From the NCBI GenBank assembly GCA_965284315.1, contig OZ260072.1:2852001-2916000 (forward strand): 64,000 nucleotides of DNA, in the 5' to 3' direction. Below, piece after piece: positions 21,422-28,878 of the stretch. The notes under the pieces are model-generated. The model did not search any database. It had not been told where the DNA came from and worked only from the letters and a program-made list of their open reading frames with translations. Source of the stretch: PCRC01 sp017848435. Lineage in GTDB: Bacteria > Pseudomonadota > Gammaproteobacteria > Burkholderiales > Burkholderiaceae_C. Position numbers and translations under genes: made by a program. Position 1 is the first letter of the stretch. Each line of letters opens with the position of its first letter.

Positions 21422-23131
21422 TCAGCGGACAGTCAGGGTGAAGCAGGCGTTGCTGTTGCCCCCAGTGGCGCTGAACAGGTTGAAGTCCGTCACCGCCATC
21501 ACGTAGTCGCCAGCGGCCAGGTTGCGGCTGGCGGTTTCGCTGTTGTTGGTGGTGCTGTCAGCCACCAACAGTTCACCCTGGTTGTTGTAGAGCGTGAAGT
21601 CGGGGTCGGTGTTGGCGGTGGGGCTGCTGGAGGTGCGAGCCAAGGTGAAGGTGCGGTTGCCCGACGCAGTCAGTGTCAAACGGACGTAGCGGTACTGCCC
21701 GGCCTTGTTGAACTCGCGGTTCGGGTCAGCCGCGTTGCCAACACAGATGTTGGTCAAGGACGAGTTCAGGTTGCCGTAACGCAGGTAGGTCGGGTTGAGG
21801 TTCGCGATGGCGGGCGCGCCAAAATTGGTTTCGCCGGCACCGTAAGCGTCTGTGGGCAGGGCGATCTGTTCGCGGCTAAAAATCGGCCGCAGCGTGTTGG
21901 CAAAAGTGGTGGTGGGTGTGCCGAGCCGCAAGGCGTTGGCAAACGCGTGGATGCTGGACAGCGCGGGTGTGGCGGTGAGGCCGTTGCGCATGGTGGCCCA
22001 GACGGCACCGAAACCGACGCCGCTGTTGTTGCTCAGGTCCCAGAACATCCGCTCGACGCTGGACTCCTTGAACCAGCCGGGGTTGCTGCCTTCGCCGGCC
22101 GAGACATTGAACGTGCCACCATTGGCCTGCCCGGCCTGGCTGGTGTCCACATAGACCGGGTTGTTCAGCGCAACGCCTGCCCAGCCGTTGCCCCAACCCT
22201 CGGAAAAGGCGACCCGCATGTCGAGCCGGTCGTTGTTGCCGCCGTGGGGGCCGCCAAGCGAATCGTCGCGCGAGAAAGCGCTTTGCAGGTAATGGCCGAA
22301 TTCGTGGGTCACCACGTGGGCGTCGTACTCGTCGGTGTCGTTGTCGGCCCGTCCGAGGATGTACATCTCGCGGGTGGTGGTGCTGCCGTTGGTCGTGGTG
22401 TTGAAGAACGAGGTGGTGATTTGTCCCTGGGCCAGGGTGCCGGGCGAGGCAATGTTGTTCGGGCTCCAGTTCACGGTGAGCCGGGGGAAAGTGATCTGGC
22501 TGTCCACCGCGACGATGCGCTGGGTTGCGTTGTACAGCGTGTCAATGATGGCAAAGGGGCCGGCGGCGCGTTGGGCAGCCACGTAGCTGCTGCCGTTCCA
22601 GCCCGAGGCCGCGTGCAGGTTCTGGGTGACCACGGCGGCACCGCCAGTGGTGAAACTTGCGCCGTCAATGGCCCATTGGGCGCCCTGGTTGGTGTTGTCC
22701 ACCACCGCGATGTCGGCACTGGCCGTGCCGCTGGTGGTCATCCGGGCACTGGCGCGCACAAAGGCGTTGCGTCCGAGCGGGGCCTGCAAGGCGTAGTCAC
22801 CCGACGCATTGGTGCGCGTGCTGGCAATCACCGACCGGTTGCCTGCATCGAGCAGTTCCACCACCACCGAACGGGCCGGGCGGCGCGTGGTGTTCCGGTA
22901 GTCCAGACCGGGCCGCCCGTTGGCGCCGACGCTGACGGCTGGAACGAAGTCGAACGTGACGCGCCCACTGACGGTGACCAGCGTGGCGCCGAGCGCGACC
23001 GGGGCGGGGGTGCCTGCAGCAGGGGCCGTGGCGGCAGGTGGCGCGGACGAGGCGGGCGCCTGGTCACCTCCGCCGCCGCACGCGCTGAGCAAGGCGGTCG
23101 CAATGACCAGCAGGGTGGCGGAATACTTCAT
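21422..23131 (-). CDS. M36-type (fungalysin-like) zinc metalloprotease, lipoprotein
   Basis: A 569-residue exported protease. The N-terminus MKYSATLLVIATALLSACGG is a lipoprotein signal with the lipid-modified cysteine in LSAC. A Pro/Ala linker and a carboxypeptidase-regulatory-like beta domain follow (about 45-150, VTFDFVPAVSVG, VVVELLDAGNRSV). The catalytic motif VVTHEFGHYLQSAFS is HExxH, and the downstream FSEGWGNGWA block supplies the third ligand Glu. The C-terminal 120 residues (LTLTASGNRTFTLART, AAGDYVMAVTDF) look like a bacterial pre-peptidase C-terminal domain. Family assignment rests on motif pattern only. Confidence 0.75.
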   Translation of the reverse strand: MKYSATLLVIATALLSACGGGGDQAPASSAPPAATAPAAGTPAPVALGATLVTVSGRVTFDFVPAVSVGANGRPGLDYRNTTRRPARSVVVELLDAGNRSVIASTRTNASGDYALQAPLGRNAFVRASARMTTSGTASADIAVVDNTNQGAQWAIDGASFTTGGAAVVTQNLHAASGWNGSSYVAAQRAAGPFAIIDTLYNATQRIVAVDSQITFPRLTVNWSPNNIASPGTLAQGQITTSFFNTTTNGSTTTREMYILGRADNDTDEYDAHVVTHEFGHYLQSAFSRDDSLGGPHGGNNDRLDMRVAFSEGWGNGWAGVALNNPVYVDTSQAGQANGGTFNVSAGEGSNPGWFKESSVERMFWDLSNNSGVGFGAVWATMRNGLTATPALSSIHAFANALRLGTPTTTFANTLRPIFSREQIALPTDAYGAGETNFGAPAIANLNPTYLRYGNLNSSLTNICVGNAADPNREFNKAGQYRYVRLTLTASGNRTFTLARTSSSPTANTDPDFTLYNNQGELLVADSTTNNSETASRNLAAGDYVMAVTDFNLFSATGGNSNACFTLTVR

Positions 23132-23176
23132 GGCCAGTGGGTCTCCGGTTGTTCTTGTTCAGGCAATACGGCGCAA

Positions 23177-23208
23177 TGGCCCGACCGGTTTCACACCGGT
23201 GCGGGCCA
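23177..23208 (-). terminator. Strong hairpin downstream of phaZ
   Basis: Stem TGGCCCG-CCGGT pairs with ACCGG-CGGGCCA around a TTCAC-type loop. It lies downstream of phaZ and upstream of the protease gene on the minus strand. There is no U-tract, so termination is unproven; it could be an attenuator or RNA-stabilising hairpin. Confidence 0.4.
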
Positions 23209-23296
23209 CTTGGCAGTACAGCAAGCCATCCAGGCTGACTGGGGGCTTGGCGACAAGTTCCGGATTTCAGCACATTTCCTGAAACCCGGCAGCGTG

Positions 23297-24724
23297 TTAA
23301 CGCTTGCTGGCGGCGCGGCTGCGTTTGCTGGCCACCGGGGTGACTGGGGCAACCGACGCCGCTTTCTTGCGCGCGACTGGTCTGACCGCTGCAACCGGTG
23401 TGGCTGCGACGGCCACCGGTGCCGCCACTTGGGTCTCTTGGGCCACTGGGGCCTTGGCCACCTGGCTGTGCTGCAGGATGAAGGCCTTGACCTGCGGATA
23501 AACCACGTCGCGCCAGCGGCGGCCACTGAAGATGCCGTAATGGCCTGCGCCCTTGGCTTCCAGGTGCTTCTGCTGCGATTTGGCAATGCCGCTGCAGAGG
23601 TCGTGTGCGGCTTCGGTCTGGCCGGAGCCAGAAATGTCGTCGAGTTCACCTTCCACGGTGAACAGCGCGGTGGACGTGATGTCCTGCGGGCGCACACGTT
23701 CCGGTTGGCCTTTGGTGTTGCGCACGTCCCAGGTGCCGTTGACCAGTTTGAAGTCCTGGAACACGGTCTGGATGGTTTCCAGGTAGTAGTCGGCGTCCAT
23801 GTCGAGCACGGCGTTGTACTCGTCGTAGAACTTGCGGTGGGCTTCGGTGCTGGCGTCGTCGCCCTTGAGCAGGTCTTTGAAGTAGTCGTAATGGCTCTTC
23901 AGGTGGCGGTCCGGGTTCATGGCCACAAAACCGGTGTGCTGCAAAAAGCCGGGGTAGACGCGGCGACCGGCGCCGGGGAAGTTGGCTGGCACCCGGAAGA
24001 TGACGTTGTTCTCGAACCACTCGAAGCTTTTGTTCATGGCCAGGTTGTTCACCGCGGTGGGCGAACGGCGGGCGTCGATGGGGCCGCCCATCATGGTCAT
24101 GGAGAGCGGGGTGGTTTCGCCGCGGGAGGCCATCAGCGAGACGGCGGCCAGCACCGGCACGGTGGGCTGGCAGACGCTGATGACGTGGCAGTTGCCGTAG
24201 ATGCCTTGCAGGTGGCGGATGAACTCCTGCACGTAGTTGACATAGTCGTCGAGGTGGAATTCACCTTCTGACAACGGCACCAAGCGGGCGTTTTTCCAGT
24301 CGGTGATGTAGACCTTGTGGTCTTTCAGCATGGTCTTGACGGTGTCGCGCAGCAGTGTGGCGTAGTGGCCAGACAGCGGTGCGACGATCAGCACAGCCGG
24401 TTGGCCCTTGAGCTGGGACAGGGTGTTGGCGTTGTCGGTGAAGCGCTTGAAACGGCGCAGTTCGCAAAACGGCTTGTCCACTTCGACACGTTCCTGGATG
24501 GCCAGCTCAACACCATCGGCGAGGATGGTTTGCAGGCCGAAGCTGGGCTTTTCGTAGTCCTTGCCCAAACGGTAGAGCAGGTCGTAGCCAGCGGAAACGC
24601 GCTGGGCGAACGGGGTCTGGCCGAACAGCGAGCTGGTGTTGCTGTACATCTTGGCGGAAGCCTGCGCAAAGTCGGCAAACGGCTCCATGAGCGAGCGCTG
24701 GGCTTCGTAGATCTGGTAAAGCAT
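23297..24724 (-). CDS. phaZ: Intracellular PHB depolymerase
   Basis: Hydrolyses amorphous PHB granules in the cytoplasm. The 475-residue product has the intracellular depolymerase N-terminus (MLYQIYEAQRSLMEPFADFA) and uses a cysteine nucleophile in VISVCQPTVPVL (Cys185) in place of the lipase-box serine, as in i-PhaZ enzymes. Later blocks GELDDISGSGQTEAAHDLC and GHYGIFSGRRW carry the Asp and His of the triad. The last 50 residues are a Val/Ala/Pro/Lys/Arg-rich tail, longer than usual, which may aid granule or DNA contact. It is far from phaCAB but in the same window. Confidence 0.93.
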   Translation of the reverse strand: MLYQIYEAQRSLMEPFADFAQASAKMYSNTSSLFGQTPFAQRVSAGYDLLYRLGKDYEKPSFGLQTILADGVELAIQERVEVDKPFCELRRFKRFTDNANTLSQLKGQPAVLIVAPLSGHYATLLRDTVKTMLKDHKVYITDWKNARLVPLSEGEFHLDDYVNYVQEFIRHLQGIYGNCHVISVCQPTVPVLAAVSLMASRGETTPLSMTMMGGPIDARRSPTAVNNLAMNKSFEWFENNVIFRVPANFPGAGRRVYPGFLQHTGFVAMNPDRHLKSHYDYFKDLLKGDDASTEAHRKFYDEYNAVLDMDADYYLETIQTVFQDFKLVNGTWDVRNTKGQPERVRPQDITSTALFTVEGELDDISGSGQTEAAHDLCSGIAKSQQKHLEAKGAGHYGIFSGRRWRDVVYPQVKAFILQHSQVAKAPVAQETQVAAPVAVAATPVAAVRPVARKKAASVAPVTPVASKRSRAASKR

Positions 24725-24812
24725 GTTCAGTAGCCTGGTTATTTATGTTGCAGTGCAATATAGCAGGAGTGCGCCCACAAAAATGGAGGGTGAACCCCAA
24801 TGCGCAGCCGCT

Positions 24813-25289
24813 TCAGCTGGCCTCGTCCATCTGGCTCTGCAGGTAGTTGTGCATGCCCACCTTGTCCATCAAGTCGAGCTGGGTTTCCAGGAAATCGATG
24901 TGCTCTTCGGTGTCGTCCAGAATGCCCTGCAGCAGGTCGCGGGACACGTAGTCGCGTGAAATTTCGCATTGCGCAATACCGTCCTTGATGGTGGCCTGCG
25001 CACCCTGTTCGGACTGCAGGTCGCACTGGAGCGCTTCCTGCACGCTTTCCCCCACACGCAGCTTGCCGAGGTCTTGCAGGTTGGGCAGGCCGTCAAGCAT
25101 GAAGATCCGGTCCATGAGCTTGTCGGCGTGTTTCATTTCACCGATGGATTCCTCGTACTCTTTTTTGGCCAGTTTGCCAAAACCCCAGTGCTTGAACATG
25201 CGGTAGTGCAGAAAGTACTGGTTGATGGCCGTCAGCTCGTTTTTCAGCTGTGCCTGGAGGTGGTGAATGACTTGTGCGTCGCCTTGCAT
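24813..25289 (-). CDS. bfr: Bacterioferritin
   Basis: Iron storage and detoxification; 24-mer of 158-residue four-helix subunits. The ferroxidase ligands fall in the expected helices (LTAINQYFLHYRM, EYEESIGEMKHADKLMDRI, DTEEHIDFLETQLDLM). The methionine in GEMKHADKLMDR corresponds to the axial haem ligand Met52. The start at 25289 (MQGDAQVIHHL) is preceded by an AAGGAGCC-type site. It is transcribed with or shortly before phaZ. Confidence 0.95.
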   Translation of the reverse strand: MQGDAQVIHHLQAQLKNELTAINQYFLHYRMFKHWGFGKLAKKEYEESIGEMKHADKLMDRIFMLDGLPNLQDLGKLRVGESVQEALQCDLQSEQGAQATIKDGIAQCEISRDYVSRDLLQGILDDTEEHIDFLETQLDLMDKVGMHNYLQSQMDEAS

Positions 25290-25370
25290 GGTGGCTCCTT
25301 GGTGGTGTTTAAAGCCATTATCGGTGCCTCAAAGGCCATCGAAACGGCCTCGGGAACACCGACACAGCGA

Positions 25371-25430
25371 TTTCTAAGCCAAATCAGCTCTGGGCCTTAG
25401 TAAAGTCTTGCGATTCAGCTATCAATACAG
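25371..25430. repeat. Dispersed intergenic repeat, second copy
   Basis: Reads AAGCCAAATCAGC, a variable middle, then GCGATTCAGCTATC. It is alignable block by block with 9635-9700. It lies between bfr and ppsR on the minus strand. The hairpin half after AGCTATC is degraded here. Confidence 0.6.
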
Positions 25431-25436
25431 GAGCAA

Positions 25437-26267
25437 TCAGTACACCAGCCTTTCGGGCCGGATCTCCTGCAGGATGGTGGTGGCGATTTCTTCAATCGAT
25501 TTGGTGGTGGTGGACAGCCAGCGGATGCCGGCGCGCCGCATCATGGCCTCCGCATCGGCCACCTCGTGGCGGCAGCTTTCCAGGCTGGCGTAACGCGAAT
25601 CGGGCCGCCGCTCCTGGCGGATTTCGCGCAGCCGGTCGGGGTGGATGCTGAGGCCAAAAATCTTCTTCAGGTGGGGCAGCAGCGCCGGTGGCAGCTGCTT
25701 GCGGTCAAAGTCCTCGGGGATCAGCGGGTAGTTGGCGGCTTTCAGGCCGTACTGCATCGCCAGGTAGAGCGAGGTCGGTGTTTTGCCGCTGCGGCTGACG
25801 CCGACCAGAATCACATCGGCCTGTTCCAGGTCGCGGTTGGACTGGCCGTCGTCGTGCGCCAGGCTGAAGTTGATGGCCTCGATGCGGTCGTGGTATTCCT
25901 TGCTCTTGCTGACGTCGCTGAAGCGGCCAATGCGGTGGTTCGACGTCAGGCCCAGCTCGGTTTCCAGCGGCCGCACAAAGGTGCCGAACATGTCGAGCAG
26001 CATGCCCTGGCAACCGTCCTGGATCACTTTCAGCACCTCCATGTTCACCAGCGTGGTGAAGACGATGGGTTTTTTGCCCTCTACCGTGGCGGTGTGGTTG
26101 ATCTGCCGCACCGCCTGGTGGGCCTTGTCCACCGTGTCCACAAACGGCAGGCGCACGTGGCGCGGCTTCATTTCAAACTGCGCCAGGATGGCGTTACCAA
26201 AGGTTTCGGCGGTGATGCCGGTGCCGTCGGAGATGAAAAAGACGGTGCGGTTGGGCATGGCGTTCAT
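25437..26267 (-). CDS. ppsR: PEP synthase regulatory kinase/pyrophosphorylase (DUF299)
   Basis: A bifunctional enzyme that inactivates PEP synthase by ADP-dependent threonine phosphorylation and reactivates it by Pi-dependent pyrophosphorylysis. The N-terminus TVFFISDGTGITAETFG and the P-loop GVSRSGKTPTSLYLA are the family hallmarks; YPLIPEDF follows. The ATG at 26267 (MNAMPNR) gives 276 residues; 26258 is an alternative start. It is divergent from ppsA with about 200 bases between, matching the usual pairing of regulator and target. Confidence 0.93.
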   Translation of the reverse strand: MNAMPNRTVFFISDGTGITAETFGNAILAQFEMKPRHVRLPFVDTVDKAHQAVRQINHTATVEGKKPIVFTTLVNMEVLKVIQDGCQGMLLDMFGTFVRPLETELGLTSNHRIGRFSDVSKSKEYHDRIEAINFSLAHDDGQSNRDLEQADVILVGVSRSGKTPTSLYLAMQYGLKAANYPLIPEDFDRKQLPPALLPHLKKIFGLSIHPDRLREIRQERRPDSRYASLESCRHEVADAEAMMRRAGIRWLSTTTKSIEEIATTILQEIRPERLVY

Positions 26268-26471
26268 AGGGCTTTGCAAGGGTGGGCACAGGCCCGGTTG
26301 GCATGGCAAGGCCCCAGGGCAGCGGCCTACAATCCGATGCATTATCCAAATTCTTTTCTGCAACGTGCTGGCCGCCACCCCCTACAACCACAACACCGCC
26401 GCCCACCTTGCCAGGCTGCAGGCCCCTTGCCGGCCCGCGCCACACCGGTTTTAACTTCTGGAGCTTGTCCC

Positions 26472-28868
26472 ATGTCCACCCTGTTCAGCCCGACCGCCTT
26501 GGTCGTTCCGTTTGAGAACCTGCGGATGTCCGACGTCGAGTCGGTCGGCGGCAAAAACGCCAGCCTTGGCGAGATGATTTCGCAGCTGCCCAGCGGCGTG
26601 CGCGTGCCCACCGGCTTCGCCACCACCGCCCACGCCTTCCGCGAATTCCTGAAGCACGGTGGCCTGAGCGACCGCATCAACGCCCGCCTGGACGCGCTCG
26701 ACACCGAAGACGTGCGCGCCCTGGCCGCCGCCGGCGCGGAAATCCGCGCCATGGTCGAGGCGCAGCCTTTTCCGGCCGACCTGCAGGCTGCCATCGCCAC
26801 CGCCTTTGCCACGCTGAGTGCCGGCAACCCGGCGGCCTCGTTCGCCGTGCGCTCGTCGGCCACCGCCGAAGACCTGCCCGACGCTTCTTTCGCCGGCCAG
26901 CAGGAAACCTTCCTCAACGTGGTCGGCATTGACGACGTGCTGCACAAGATGAAGGAGGTGTTTGCCAGCCTCTACAACGACCGTGCCATCAGCTACCGCG
27001 TGCACAAGGGTTTCGCCCATGCCGAGGTGGCGCTGAGCGCCGGCGTGCAGCGCATGGTGCGCTCCGACCTGGGTGCCGCCGGCGTGATGTTCACCATCGA
27101 CACCGAGTCCGGGTTTGAAGACGTGGTGTTCATCACGTCCAGCTACGGCCTGGGTGAAACGGTGGTGCAGGGCGCGGTGAACCCAGACGAGTTCTACGTG
27201 CACAAACCCATGCTGCAGGCCGGCAAGCGCGCCGTCATCCGCCGCAACCTCGGCTCCAAGTTGCTGCAAATGACCTTTGCCACGCCAGAAGAAAAAGCAG
27301 CGAGCGGCAAGTTGGTCAAAACCATTGACGTGCCGACCGAGCAGCGCAACCGCTACTCGCTGACCGACGACGACGTCGAAGCACTGGCCCGCTACGCGCT
27401 GGTGATCGAGCAGCACTACGGCCGTGCGATGGACATCGAGTGGGGCAAAGACGGTACCGATGGCCAGCTTTACATCCTGCAGGCGCGTCCCGAGACGGTG
27501 AAGAGCCAGCAGAAGGGCAAGGCGGAACAGCGCTACAAACTCATCGGCAAGGGCAACGTGCTGGCCGAAGGCCGTGCCATTGGCCAAAAAATCGGCACCG
27601 GCCCGGTGCGCCTGGTGCACAGCCTGGCCGAAATGGACCAGGTGCAGGCCGGCGACGTGCTGGTCACCGACATGACCGACCCGAACTGGGAGCCGGTGAT
27701 GAAGCGCGCCAGCGCCATCGTCACCAACCGCGGCGGCCGCACCTGCCACGCCGCCATCATTGCGCGCGAACTGGGCATCCCGGCGGTGGTCGGTTGCGGC
27801 GATGCCACCAGCTTGCTGAAAGACGGCACCCTGGTCACCGTCAGCTGCGCCGAGGGCGATACCGGCTTTATTTACGACGGGCTGCTGGAGACCGAGGTCA
27901 CCGAAGTCCAGCGCGGCACCATGCCGAAGATCGCCACCAAAATCATGATGAACGTTGGCAACCCCCAGCTCGCGTTCGACTTCTGCCAGCTGCCGAACGA
28001 AGGTGTGGGCCTGGCCCGGCTGGAGTTCATCATCAACAACAACATTGGCGTCCACCCCAAAGCGATTCTGGACTACCCGAATGTCGATGCCGACCTGAAG
28101 AAAGCGGTGGAATCGGTCGCCCGCGGCCACGCGTCGCCACGCGCTTTTTATGTCGACAAGGTCGCCGAAGGCGTGGCCACGATTGCCGCCGCCTTCTGGC
28201 CCAAGCCGGTGATTGTTCGCCTCAGTGATTTCAAGTCCAACGAGTACCGCAAACTCATCGGCGGCTCGCGCTACGAGCCGGAAGAAGAAAACCCGATGCT
28301 CGGTTTTCGCGGCGCTGCCCGCTACATCAGCGCCGACTTTGGCGAGGCGTTTGCCATGGAGTGCCAGGCCCTGAAACGGGTGCGCAACGACATGGGCCTG
28401 ACCAACGTGCAGGTGATGGTGCCCTTCGTGCGCACGCTGGGCCAGGCCGACAAGGTCACCCAGCTGCTGGCCAACCATGGGTTGAAACGGGGTGTGGACG
28501 GCCTCAAGCTCATCATGATGTGCGAGGTGCCCAGCAACGCCATTCTGGCGGACGAGTTTTTGCAGTATTTCGACGGCTTCTCCGTCGGCTCCAACGACCT
28601 GACCCAGCTCACCCTGGGGCTGGACCGCGATTCCGGCCTTGAACTGCTGGCCAAGGACTTTGACGAGCGCGACCCTGCCGTCAAGGCCTTGCTGGTCAGG
28701 GCGATTGCCGCCTGCCTGGCCCAGGGCAAGTACGTCGGCATCTGCGGCCAGGGCCCCAGTGACCACCCGGACTTTGCGCTGTGGCTGCAAGGGCAGGGCA
28801 TCAGCTCCATTTCGCTCAACCCGGACTCGGTGGTGGCGACCTGGCAGCAACTGGCCACCGGGTCCTGA
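26472..28868 (+). CDS. ppsA: Phosphoenolpyruvate synthase
   Basis: Converts pyruvate and ATP to PEP, AMP and Pi for gluconeogenesis. The 798 residues show the ATP-grasp N-terminus (SVGGKNASLGEMI), the swivelling phosphohistidine domain (GGRTCHAAIIAREL, His426) and the C-terminal PEP/pyruvate TIM barrel (GSNDLTQLTLGLDRDSG, CGQGPSDHP). The threonine two residues before the histidine in the TCH motif is the probable target of PpsR. The start at 26472 has GGAG upstream; the long in-frame extension back to 25566 lies antisense to ppsR and is spurious. Confidence 0.95.
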   Translation: MSTLFSPTALVVPFENLRMSDVESVGGKNASLGEMISQLPSGVRVPTGFATTAHAFREFLKHGGLSDRINARLDALDTEDVRALAAAGAEIRAMVEAQPFPADLQAAIATAFATLSAGNPAASFAVRSSATAEDLPDASFAGQQETFLNVVGIDDVLHKMKEVFASLYNDRAISYRVHKGFAHAEVALSAGVQRMVRSDLGAAGVMFTIDTESGFEDVVFITSSYGLGETVVQGAVNPDEFYVHKPMLQAGKRAVIRRNLGSKLLQMTFATPEEKAASGKLVKTIDVPTEQRNRYSLTDDDVEALARYALVIEQHYGRAMDIEWGKDGTDGQLYILQARPETVKSQQKGKAEQRYKLIGKGNVLAEGRAIGQKIGTGPVRLVHSLAEMDQVQAGDVLVTDMTDPNWEPVMKRASAIVTNRGGRTCHAAIIARELGIPAVVGCGDATSLLKDGTLVTVSCAEGDTGFIYDGLLETEVTEVQRGTMPKIATKIMMNVGNPQLAFDFCQLPNEGVGLARLEFIINNNIGVHPKAILDYPNVDADLKKAVESVARGHASPRAFYVDKVAEGVATIAAAFWPKPVIVRLSDFKSNEYRKLIGGSRYEPEEENPMLGFRGAARYISADFGEAFAMECQALKRVRNDMGLTNVQVMVPFVRTLGQADKVTQLLANHGLKRGVDGLKLIMMCEVPSNAILADEFLQYFDGFSVGSNDLTQLTLGLDRDSGLELLAKDFDERDPAVKALLVRAIAACLAQGKYVGICGQGPSDHPDFALWLQGQGISSISLNPDSVVATWQQLATGS

Positions 28869-28878
28869 TCCCCACCCC

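Noticed and set aside
21188..24271. 1027-codon plus-strand frame across the protease and phaZ region
   Set aside because: Spans three supported minus-strand genes and their spacers, rich in Gly/Val/His repeats typical of a GC-driven shadow.
25566..26471. N-terminal extension of ppsA by 302 codons
   Set aside because: It is antisense to ppsR. The family start and a ribosome binding site are at 26472.
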